This document shows positions 11,442 to 21,038 of a stretch of DNA of 64,000 bases, piece after piece. Source of the stretch: Avena insularis. Its lineage: Eukaryota > Streptophyta > Magnoliopsida > Poales > Poaceae. Location: NCBI GenBank assembly GCA_023614405.1, contig CM042689.1, positions 304,397,132 through 304,461,131 on the forward strand. The letters are read 5' to 3'. The notes beneath the pieces were generated by a model that saw nothing but the letters and a program-made list of their open reading frames with translations, was not told where the DNA came from and searched no databases. The translations under genes were made by a program, and so were the position numbers. How positions within the stretch are numbered: position 1 is the stretch's first letter; every line of letters begins with the position of its first letter.

Positions 11442-12431
11442 CTACTTCTTGAAGAGGTTGCGGTAGGTCCTTGCACTCATGCGTTGGCGCTTCGGTTCAC
11501 GGTACAACCATGGCGGCGGAGTGTACACTTCTCCTGAATCATCACTTGAGATCTCAAACTCCACCTCTTCTGGATCCTCCTCTTCTTCACTCTCAGCCGC
11601 AACTGCAATAGCTTCATCTCCTCCACCATCATCGTCTCCATCATCATCATCCTCGTCCTCATCATCATCGTTCCCACTGTCATCATCATCCCCATTGTTT
11701 CCATCATCTCCATTGTCATCAGAGGGTGGATTCAGCTGCGCTTGGAGAGCGGCAATCTGGGCTGTCATAGCTTCAATTGTTTGATCCCTTTCCTGGACGG
11801 TCCCTTGCAACTGTTGTATGTTCTGGGTGTTCTCCTGCACAGTACCATGAAGATGAGCTATGGTTGCATCTCTGGCTATCAGGGCATTCTCCAGAACTCC
11901 CACAGCTTCATGCAAGGTGTCAATCTCCTGTCCTTGGACCACCATACCATTGCTAGCAAAATCTGCAATCTCCTTTATCATCATCACTTTCTCAGCTAGA
12001 GCTCCATTCTCCCTTTCCATGTCCTCTATGTGCCTCCGACGGGGCGGCATGTTGTTCCTGTCTCCCGGGGTAACCACAATGTGCCCATCTTCATCACGCC
12101 TCCCATAGTCACGGTAGGGTGAATCTGCTGGCAGTAGGTGTCGAACATTATGGCACTGGCGAGACAGGGCTTCATGTATGGCCAAGTTGATTCCAAGTCC
12201 CCAGTTGTAGTATGTCTTGGTGTAGATCAAATGCACTGGATTTGGCAAGGCGGCATCCCTGAATATGAAGGTAGTGATCTCCCATGCATCCTCTCCATAT
12301 CCATAGGTGTACAGCCTTCTTCCCTTGAACATGGGCAGTGGCAATCCCAATGACTGCGAGAGCTGTGCTAACTGCCTTGCAAAGGGCCTTGGTGACTCCA
12401 TGGTTGCATACTCAGTCCTGACTTCTCCCAT
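11442..12431 (-). CDS. Accessory coiled-coil/acidic ORF upstream of gag (Gypsy B)
   Basis: An uninterrupted 329-residue frame starts with ATG at 12431, about 150 bases after the primer-binding site, and ends about 620 bases before gag. I know no function for it. The N-terminal third has LPLPMFKG, GYGEDAWEI, INLAIHEALSRQC and YGRRDEDG segments. Residues of about 135-235 read as a heptad-like coiled coil, and about 236-300 are extremely Asp/Glu-rich. A short basic tail follows (EPKRQRM, YRNLFKK). The N-terminal part matches the ORF at 15927-16733 in Gypsy A at equivalent positions (LPLP..KG, then RLCGRH, then FGRRDKGG), so the ORF is a family feature. Intactness is notable because the rest of the element is broken. 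It may be a retroelement accessory protein; cellular location and partner cannot be inferred. Confidence 0.65.
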   Translation of the reverse strand: MGEVRTEYATMESPRPFARQLAQLSQSLGLPLPMFKGRRLYTYGYGEDAWEITTFIFRDAALPNPVHLIYTKTYYNWGLGINLAIHEALSRQCHNVRHLLPADSPYRDYGRRDEDGHIVVTPGDRNNMPPRRRHIEDMERENGALAEKVMMIKEIADFASNGMVVQGQEIDTLHEAVGVLENALIARDATIAHLHGTVQENTQNIQQLQGTVQERDQTIEAMTAQIAALQAQLNPPSDDNGDDGNNGDDDDSGNDDDEDEDDDDGDDDGGGDEAIAVAAESEEEEDPEEVEFEISSDDSGEVYTPPPWLYREPKRQRMSARTYRNLFKK

Positions 12432-12582
12432 CTATCAAGTAAAATAGGAAAGTGTGAGAATAGCATATGGTAAGAATTTATGAGGGTGAAAGGCATAAGA
12501 TGAAAGACAGAGTTGATATAGGCTTTAATAATTCTATGGCTTCCTAATCCAATCCTAGGTCACGATCCTACAGTCGACACAC

Positions 12583-12596
12583 GGGCTCTGATACCA
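12583..12596 (-). promoter_or_regulatory. Primer-binding site, tRNA-Met type (Gypsy B)
   Basis: On the minus strand this reads TGGTATCAGAGCCC, three bases from the LTR boundary at 12600. It is the standard initiator tRNA-Met PBS of many plant Gypsy and Copia elements. Confidence 0.9.
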
Positions 12597-12599
12597 TCT

Positions 12600-15069
12600 T
12601 GTAACACCGTGGTTCTGAAAAGACCGTGGCTTCTATGTGACATGTCAATCCCTGGATCGGTTCATTGGCCCACAATAGAATAAGATGAATAACATAGCAA
12701 AATATCCGTGTATCATGAATAACGAAGATCCAGAGTACCATTATTACAATAAAAGCTTAGCCCACGGCTAGCTCAAATTATTCAAGTAGCAACATAAACT
12801 AAGTAAATTCTCCATTCTTCAAATTGTCCACAAGTGAACAAGTGCCGAGTGGAGTACCGTGGCCTATATCGATTACTCGGAATCGGAATATCCTGCAACA
12901 TGAAACGTAGCAGCCCCGAAGGGTCAATACATGGAATTTATGGCAAGTAGAGCTAGTAAAGGAGACAATAGTACTAACATCTACATGCATATTTGGCAAG
13001 TGGAGCTGTGTCTGGCTTGCATTTGCAAATACCTTTGTCCTACTTTCGTAAACAGTTTTTGATTTTCTTTGAAAAGATCCCAATTAAGTTAACCCAGCAA
13101 TATTAAAACAATTATGAAATTAGAATGAGCGAGAAACATGTCATGGAATCAATATCAAGCAACTCATATGTCCATAACCGGGGACACGGCTAATCGATTA
13201 GATTATACACCCTGCAGGGGTTAGTACACTTTACCCATGTGACTTGGCCAGCCCAGCTCGTACCATCACTCTCATTTTGAGTGGTGATAGGGAGAAGTCC
13301 AAGAAGAGACTGTTCGGGAAGTAGCTCCTCAATCCCAACGCGCACCGGTCCAACCTACCAAAATTCTACATCTCTGGATACGCGGGTTTGAGTTACCACA
13401 ACCTACTAAGTCCAACCAACCGCCCATTTCATTATTGGCACATGGTTGTACACGTAAGCTACACAATAAAGAAGCCAATCAATTTCTCTGGATACCTGGG
13501 TGCCTTTCCGCAATGAAACCACCAAAAATTATCAATACCAACACACCCAGGAGATTCATTGATTAAGTTGTTTTAGTTTTCACAAACCAATACTTTTAGA
13601 AACAAGTCTCAGTGATGTAACCCAGCCCTCATACATCATAGCATGGCTATGCACAACTACCAACGGCGGTTCATCTACAAGGAAAGCCCTACCACATAAT
13701 AGGACATAGCATAGCGATAGTATCATCCTACACATGCATCTACAAAATACACGACAATGCATTAAAAATAGTAGGACGATATCATGAACAAAGTAGCATC
13801 TACTTGCCTTGGTTGTAGCGGTCGGAAGAACAATCCACACACGAGCAAGCGTTGCACTCGTCACAATCTACACGATACAATTGCATTCATAAACAAACAA
13901 TTCACAATCATATGCAACAAGGATGATGTATGAATGCATGTAAGACAGGTGGGGTGACGCTACAGCTGCACCACATAATAGTATTCAGTAGGGTACTGAC
14001 CGGTCAACGTCCGATCTGGACCGCTGATCTGAAATCTAACGGCGGCTGCGGACTCACCGGAGACAAACGGCGGTGAACTCGGGACGATGGCGGCGATTGG
14101 TTCCGGCGACGATGTTTTTCCTGCGCGGAAGGGGAAGATTGGTCAGCACGCGGATCAAGGCGGTCAACGCGACGGCGGCGGCGGCACGTGCGGCACGCAG
14201 CGCGAGGCGGCGGCGTGCGGCGCGGGTGCGGGGCCAAGGCGGGCGGCGGTGCGCTGGCGAAGCGATCATACGGCGTAGGGCGCGGGCGTGAAAGCAGAAG
14301 AATGGCGCGAAGCGGCAGAAGCGGCGCGGCAGCGGCGGCGGGCGCAGCAGCAGCACGCAGCGCAGCTGCTGCGGCAGGTGGTGGTGGCTGCGGGGCGGGC
14401 GGCGCCAAGGCGGCGTGGGGAGGCGGGCGGCTGGCGCCGGCAGGCGGCGGCAGGCGCATGCGCGGTGGCGCCGAGGCGGCGGCGGCGGCGGGCGGCGGCG
14501 GTGAAGGCGCGCGGCGAGGTGTGCGGCGGATGGCGCGGGCCGAGGGGCGGCGGCGGCACGGAGGCCGAGGGCGGCGGCGTGGAGGCCGAGGGGCGACGGC
14601 GGCGGCGGGGTCCTAGGAGAGGCGGCGCGCGCGAGGGTCGAGGTGGGGGCGCGGGTATCGAGGCAGGGCGGCGGCTGCGTCCTTTTGTGGAGGGGGCCCC
14701 ACGCGGGGTCCTACGCGGATACGGCGCGCGGTTGGAATCGGACACGGAAATCGGCCCGATTTTTCTATCTTTTAATAAAACGGCCGTAACTTTTCCGTAC
14801 GAGCTCCGAATCGAGCGATTCTTGCTCCTACGCGTTTGTAAAATCGAGGGGAACAATCTAGGGTCAATGGTTGAGTGAAACCACTAGGCTACAAGGGTTG
14901 ACAACACAAGCCCTACTAAAGCCTCCCGCAGGAGCCTCGTAGTGAAATAGAAAAGGGTTTTGAAAATAGCGTTTCGCCGATTCTTTTCAATCGACGGTTT
15001 TGCATGGAAAAGTATGATGCAATGATATGAATGATATGCAGAACCAAATCTAAAATTTGGGATGTGACA
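12600..15069 (-). repeat. 5' LTR of Gypsy B, 2470 bp
   Basis: Begins TGTAACACCG and ends GGATGTGACA in plus-strand reading. Positions about 14030-14720 are extremely GC-rich, dominated by GCG/GGC triplets, and open in several frames on both strands as a by-product of composition. On the minus strand this lies in the promoter-proximal half of the LTR. Confidence 0.85.
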
Positions 15070-15435
15070 CCCTGTTTGTTTATTTAAGGAGAACACCTCT
15101 AGTGAACTATGGACCCCGGTCCAATCTTTACCATTGATACATCTTCAACTGTTACTGTTTACTTGCTGCAAACCATCATCACCTTCCACACCATACAGTT
15201 AATCCTTTGTTACAACAACCGGTGAGATTGACAACCTCACTGTTAGTTGGGGCAAAGTCTTGAGTTTGTGTTGTGCAGGTTTCCATGTTGCTTGCAACAC
15301 CTTTGAGACGTTTCCTTCCTCCTACTGGTTCGATAACCTTGGTTTCTTACTGAGGGAAGACTTGCTGTTGTGATGCATCACACCTTGCTCTTGGGGTTTC
15401 CCAATGAAGCGCTCCACATCAACACAGCGCCATCA

Positions 15436-15699
15436 GTTCACAGAACGTAGCTAATCATTTGCTACCATAGGATCAGTGGTTCCTGAAAACTTAGCAGGCC
15501 TCAATCCCAGAAACCTTGTGAGCATACCAAAAGCTAGTGGGTTGTTCTTATTGTTGTTATTGTTGTTGTTGTTGTTTTGGTTATGGTTCTTATTCGCCAT
15601 AAACTGGGTCATCATTTGCATCAACTGAGTCTGGGATGTCATCAGATGCTACATCTCATTGCCATTGTTGTTGTTGTTATTGGTACGACGGGGAGGCAT
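15436..15699 (-). pseudogene. Gypsy A gag, N-terminal fragment
   Basis: It starts at ATG 15699 (MPPRRTNNNNNNGNEM), has an immediate TAG, then continues in the same frame through MTQFMANKN, a poly-Asn run and LRPAKFSGTTDPM. A second stop replaces the Trp found in the Gypsy B homologue (VALDWLHSVN). It is cut at 15435/15436 by the NA copy 1 LTR. The order matches Gypsy B gag closely, so the two elements belong to one clade. Confidence 0.8.
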
Positions 15700-15926
15700 T
15701 TGTGGTTTCAATAAGGATAATAAAGGATAAATACCCCATAGATACTAACATGCACATCACAACACACAACAACAATCACAAATAAGCAAGAACGAGATAA
15801 ACTTTTGGATTCAAAACAAACAACAAGTTTTGTAAAGTAAACACACTAGCATAGTCATCCACATGTTAGATGATCAATGTGACTCGATAATAAAGAGATG
15901 ATAGATAGATAGCCGAGTAGTCAACA

Positions 15927-16733
15927 CTACTCCATATCGACTTCCTCCTCCACTAGAGTCAGTCCTGCTATGTTGATTCCTACCTTGTACTCCTCCATGC
16001 TTGTGGTCAAAGCATCGACCTTCGCCTTCAGCTCTCTCTTCCGCGAATGCAGCCTCTCAATCACCTCATGTTGTGTCTCTAGCTCAAGATCCTTGAGCTC
16101 CATCTCGGCCTTCATCTCACTGATCTTCCTGTTCCGATCTTGCACTCTCTTCTCTTGGTTCTTGAACCTCTTGTCTTGCTTCTCGAACCTAGTCTCCATC
16201 TCCTTGATGCTCTCCTCCTGCTCCTCGAAGGCCTTGTCCTTCTCCCTCAACTGTACGCGTAGCTCGTCATTGCTAAGCATGACGTTGGTCCTATCAGTGT
16301 CATGGTGCCTAAAAAGGCCCTCTAGGTCCTGAAGATAGAGACGCACTGGCTCAATAGTCTCCCTAGTGGCCTCGTCATACACTATAGCCTCTCCACCCTT
16401 GTCACGTCTCCCAAATGGGTGGAAGTAGATGCCCTTGAGCTCGGAGGAGTGACGTCCACATAGACGTCCTAGTAGCTCCTGCATGGCGACGTCGAGTCCC
16501 TTCTCCTTGTCATCATGGAGTATCTTGAAGGAAATCTCCTCGGTGGGAGGCTCTGACTGGCATCCTGGCTGCGAGACTCTAAATCCCCATAGATCCTTCC
16601 TCTCGAACTTCCTGAGCTAAAGTCCCTTAATGTTAGGGAGGGGGAGATTGAGCACACTAACGAGCTCCACGATACGGGATCCAAAACGAGTTCCCTTGAA
16701 CTCCTCGACGGTGCCGAGAACAAAGCTAGGCAT
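15927..16733 (-). pseudogene. Gypsy A accessory ORF-b (coiled coil), one stop
   Basis: This is a 268-codon frame from ATG 16733 (MPSFVLGTVEEFKGTRFGSR) with one TAG after LPLPNIKGL at about 16619. Downstream the segments RLCGRH and FHPFGRRDKGG align with RQC and YGRRDEDG of the Gypsy B ORF at 11442-12431. From KAFEEQEESIKEMETRF to KRELKAKVDAL the charged heptad pattern predicts a long coiled coil, and the end is acidic (EEEVDME). It lies between the PBS and gag, as in Gypsy B. No enzymatic motif is visible. The protein is unknown; a structural or nucleic-acid-packaging role would be a guess. Confidence 0.65.
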
Positions 16734-16989
16734 CTAATGCATAGGATGGAGAAAATTAGAAACAACACAAGTAAAGAGTACAAAAAAATAGTAGGAACAA
16801 AAGCTTAAAACAAACACATAAATTATTTCAAACACACAAGTCATAGCATACAATATTCAATCACAACACTAAGGTTCAAACACAACTTAGACAAATTTTT
16901 GCCATACCACATAGGTTGGTATGATCAAAATTATTAACGCGAGAAAATGACAAGTGTGGTGGTCCAACTATTGGTGTACGTCACAACTA

Positions 16990-17487
16990 TCACTCACTAG
17001 ACAATATAGCTCTCTGGGCATCCTTGGAGGCAATCTGTTTGTCTTGATCACAAGACTCCCATGCTAAGTCTATGACATCCTCCCTTAGACGTTTTATGGT
17101 GATCTCTAAGTCTTGGGTATGCTTCTTCTCCTCTCTAAGGTCATTTTGAGTGTTGAGCATTCCACAGTTGAGTCTTTCACCAAGTTCCTTGATGGCATTC
17201 CATGCTGCATTCCTTGTAGAGTCAAAGAACGACATGTGAATTTTAGAGTTGGTGACCATGTAGAATCCCGACTCATTGTGGTTGTCCTCCTTGTTTTTGT
17301 ACAAGTGGAGTTTTACCCACCAATATTCTTATCCTTCATCCATCACGGCAAATCCCTTGTACACGGCTTCACCATGTATCCCCATGGTAACCATAAGGTT
17401 CTTGAGTGCCTTGGGAAACTCCGTATCACATTCTAAGGTCATGGTCATGAGTGGTCCTTTCCCGACGGCTTCATTGATGGCGGCCAT
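16990..17487 (-). pseudogene. Gypsy A accessory ORF-a, first leader ORF
   Basis: A 165-codon frame starts at ATG 17487 (MAAINEAVGKGPLM), about 150 bases after the PBS, with one in-frame TAA before EYWWVKLHLYKN. The C-terminal half is helical and charged (LGERLNCGMLN, then KHTQDLEITIKRLRED). I do not recognise it. It precedes ORF-b by about 255 bases on the same strand, so Gypsy A carries two tandem leader ORFs where Gypsy B has one. The continuity of the frame on both sides of one stop suggests it was once coding. Confidence 0.5.
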
Positions 17488-17634
17488 CTACAAATAGACA
17501 TGATAAAGAAGATTAGGAGAAGTTTTACGAGAGGAAAAAGAGACAAGTGTGGAAATTTACAAAGGAGTTCGCATTTTTCCTAGTGGTTGCCGTAGTCTAA
17601 TCCATCTTAGGGTCATAATCCTACAGGCAAAATA

Positions 17635-17648
17635 GTTCTCTGATACCA
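17635..17648 (-). promoter_or_regulatory. Primer-binding site, tRNA-Met type (Gypsy A)
   Basis: Minus-strand TGGTATCAGAGAAC, two bases from the LTR boundary at 17651. Confidence 0.88.
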
Positions 17649-19471
17649 TCTGTAAGACCTCATCATTTAAGGTAAAGGCCCCTATGATTGCAATGCTAGT
17701 CCCTGGATCGAATTGCTAGCATCCACAGTTTAAGATGAAGTACACAGATACAAAGGTCATTATTGCATCATAATATCCAGAGATACAATAGTTCTTACAA
17801 CTCATTATCCCAAGGCTAATACATAGAGTTCTCAAACACAAAGTAAATAAATAAAGTCTTCATCTTCATGTGCCACAGGCAAACATGTTGAGTGTAGACT
17901 CATAACCCTAGTCACCACCAGAGTAACCTGCAACATAATAAGTTACACCACAGAGGGTCAATACAATTGGAATTGTATTGGCAAGTGATACCATAGTAGT
18001 ATAGTAACCTCTAATAACTATATGAATTTTGGCTAAGTGTAGTTCAGGCTGGCTTTGCTCAAAAATAAGGTTTGTCTTATTAGTTTGAAAACACTAAATT
18101 TTTGTTTGACAAAAACACCAAGGAACCACCAATAGACATTGGTGAACCTCTACCCGTATTCAACCACAAGTTTTACTTAGAGAAATTGGGATGAGGAGAT
18201 CATTTCAATGTCTTTGATGCTCAAAATGTCCATTACCGGGGACACTGCTAAGTACTTAGGTTTTACCCTCTCGAGAGGTGGTGCACTTTCCCCACAAGAC
18301 TCGACATGCATCGAGACGAGACTTTTCAGAATCATTCCCTCAGACCACCATGGACGCGTTCCATCCTATCAACCTTACCACCAGTTGTCCATCTGGCTGA
18401 GTTCTTGCAACCTAGTTGGTCAACGCAGAGCCCATATGCCATGTGGTTGCACTAGAAGCTTCTCAACACTAAACATCTCAAATCTCTTTGTTCCTGGGTG
18501 GCCATCCATAAGTGTGATACACAAGGTAAACCATATACATGGGCCTTGTGTAACCACTCAACACAAACCAATCTTCCCATTCCACCCAGGTGATTTATTA
18601 ACATGTTGTTTTATTAATCAAAAACATAGGCATAAACTTTGCATAGTATCATAACATGAATATTCCACCCTTGCATTCTATTAGCTAGTCTAAGCATACT
18701 AGCATAACATGTCTCTTAACTTAGGGAAAACTACTAAGACAATATCTATAGGATTTACCATAGCATAGCATATACTTAGAAAATCACCATACAAATCCTA
18801 CTCAAAATATCACTAGTGCATAGATAAAATAGTAGGACAAAAAGATGAAGTGTCACTTTCCTTGGTAGTTAGGGGAATAGACACAATCCTCACAATCACA
18901 CTCTCCAAAATCCACAAAATCTACACAACAATTTATACAAAAAAATAATCGCAAATCAATATACACACAAAAATAATATGAATGCATGCAAAATGCAGTA
19001 TGATGATTTGCCACACTTTTAAAAACAAGCACTACAGTACTTAAGACAAATCATAAAACCTAAAGTCTAAATAAAACAAAAACCACCTAAAAATAATATT
19101 CTAAATAATTTTTATAGTCAAAATAAGCCTATAAATGCTTCTATATAAAATCATAATTCTTTAGAAGCAAATGGTCAAATAAAGGGGGCAAGTTTACAAC
19201 AAGTAACAGTGTAATATGTATCATTTTTGCATATGTTACAACAAGTAACAGTGTAATAGTTGCAAAGAGCTCATTTTTCTGAATCCATAGATATAAAATT
19301 TGTAATTTTTGGATAAACAGAACAAAAGTTATTGAATTTACAAGTTTAAACAACTAATAGATGAAAATCCAGATTTTAAATCTAAAACCTAGCCACGCGG
19401 CAGCGTATGATTGGCGTGTACCGGTTCGGGTGGATCACGCTTGCGGGCCATAGGATCTAAGTGACGATGCA

Positions 19472-21023
19472 TGATGCGTGCACCCAGTATTGGCGTGGGA
19501 CACTTCGTTGGAACCCCAAGAGCAAGGTGTGATGAGCACAGCAGCAAGTTTCCTCAGTAGAGATCGATGTTATCGAACCTGAAGGAGGAAGGAAAAGTCT
19601 CAAAGGTGTTGAAAGCAACATGGAGACCTGCACAACACAAACTCAAGACTTTGTCCCAACGATCAATAAGGTTGTCAAGCTCACCGGTTTGCTGTAACAA
19701 AGGATTAAACGTATGGTGTGGAAGGTAATGGTTTACAACAAGTAAACAAGTAACAGTGTAATATGTATCAATGGTAAAGATTGGACCGGTGTCCATAGTT
19801 CACTAGAGGTGTTCTCCTTAGATAAACAACATGGCATGAAGGGTAACAAATTACAACAGGGCAATTGACAGGAACTAAGCAAGGCATAACAATGCAATTA
19901 TTAGTCAGAAAGATCCTATGAGATTCGATTGGGCAATACAACAAGATACATAGACCGCCATCCAACTACATCTATGACTAGAAGTCCACCTTCAGGTTAT
20001 CATCTGAACCCCCTCCAGTATTAAGTTGTAAGCAACAGACAACTGCTTTAAGCAAAGTGTGTAAGGTAAACAGTCCACATGTTCCATGAATAAGAGACCG
20101 TTGTTTTCTCCCTAGTAGCAATAGCACATCTACAACCGAAGAGATTTCTGTCACTTCCCTTGGAAACTAGAGGCATGAACCCACTATCGAGCATAAGTAC
20201 CCCCTCTTGGAGTCACAAGCAACTACTTGGCCAAGATAGCTACTAACAACGGAGAGCATGCAAGATCACAAACAACACAGACATTATAGAATCATAAAGA
20301 TAAAACCATTAATCAAACCAACATAATAATCTCAATATCCATCGGATCCCCGCAAACACAACATGCATGATTACAAATAGATTAGATCTTGATCATGAAC
20401 GGAGCTCACAAGATCTATACATGAAAGCACAAAGGGGGAGATACAACCATCTAGCTACTACATGGACCCATAGTCCAAGGTGGAACTACTCACGCATCAT
20501 ACCGGAGAGAAGGCCTCTAGGATGATCTCCCCTTCGGCAGGGTGCTAGGAAGAACTTCAGATCCCCTCGATCTAGGGACGATGGTGGCGGCGGCTACATA
20601 TGGTTTCGTGGAGATTTGATCGGGTGCTTAGGGTTTCTGCATCGGGGGCTTCTTATAGGCGAACGGGGAGGCCGAGGAGGCGACCAGGGGGGCAAACCCT
20701 AGCCAGGCGCGGGCCCACCCCTGGCCGTGCCTGGGGGGTCTGGCTGCCCTGGCCCGCTTCCTCGTCTCCCTTCTGTACTTCTTGTTCCCCATGGAAAGTA
20801 ATTGACTTTGACGTTTGTCCCGTCCAATTCCGAGAATATTTCTTTACTAACTTTTCTGAAACCAAAAAGAGCAGACAACAGGAATCTGGCACTGTTGCAA
20901 CTTGTTAGTAGGTTAGTACTAGAAAACATGTAAAAAGCACCTCAAAGTGTAGACAAGTAAAGCAAAGTAGATACTAAACAAGCATGGAGCATCAAAAATT
21001 ATAGATACGTTTCCGACGTATCA
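19472..21023 (-). repeat. 3' LTR of NA copy 2
   Basis: Begins TGATGCGTGCACCC and ends CGACGTATCA in plus-strand reading. The right end contains the inverted repeat GATACGT/ACGTATC (21004-21022), which is the start of the LTR on the minus strand. Confidence 0.92.
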
Positions 21024-21038
21024 ACATCCCCAAGTTTA
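21024..21038 (-). promoter_or_regulatory. Polypurine tract, NA copy 2
   Basis: On the minus strand this reads TAAACTTGGGGATGT, directly before the 3' LTR. Confidence 0.75.

Larger units (their letters stand above)
8892..15069 (-). mobile_element. Gypsy B: internally deleted Ty3/Gypsy retrotransposon
   Basis: The element is bounded by TGTAACACC at 8892 and GATGTGACA at 15069, with TSD CCCTG at 8887-8891 and 15070-15074. On the minus strand the order is 5' LTR (15069-12600), tRNA-Met-type PBS, an extra ORF (12431-11442), gag-protease (10824-9535), then only the last 643 bp of the 3' LTR (9534-8892). Everything from late protease through RT, RNase H, integrase, PPT and most of the 3' LTR was lost in one deletion with its junction at 9534/9535. 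The gag resembles the Tekay/Del chromovirus type; the lineage is an inference. It cannot move by itself. Confidence 0.88.
7716..15435 (+). mobile_element. 3' LTR of NA copy 1, split by Gypsy B
   Basis: It begins TGATACGTCGGAAACGTATC and ends ...GCCATCA at 15435, where Gypsy A gag sequence starts. Removing Gypsy B (8892-15069) and one TSD copy leaves about 1537 bp, close to the 1552-1556 bp LTRs of copy 2. The first 20 bases form a GATACGT/ACGTATC inverted repeat. A TATA-like CCTATAAG lies near 8090, followed by a region that matches the start of the LTR leader. Confidence 0.85.

Noticed and set aside
11479..11784. Ser-rich plus-strand ORF
   Set aside because: It is the antisense shadow of the acidic tail of the accessory ORF on the minus strand (GAT/GAC codons read as ATC/GTC/TCA).
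12583..12596. tRNA-like sequence
   Set aside because: This and the other tRNA-complementary stretches are primer-binding sites next to LTRs; no cloverleaf or box A/B arrangement was seen, so no tRNA gene is called.
14054..14878. Several overlapping long Ala/Arg/Gly-rich ORFs on both strands
   Set aside because: They follow from the GC-rich triplet composition of an LTR, overlap one another in opposite frames and match no protein family.
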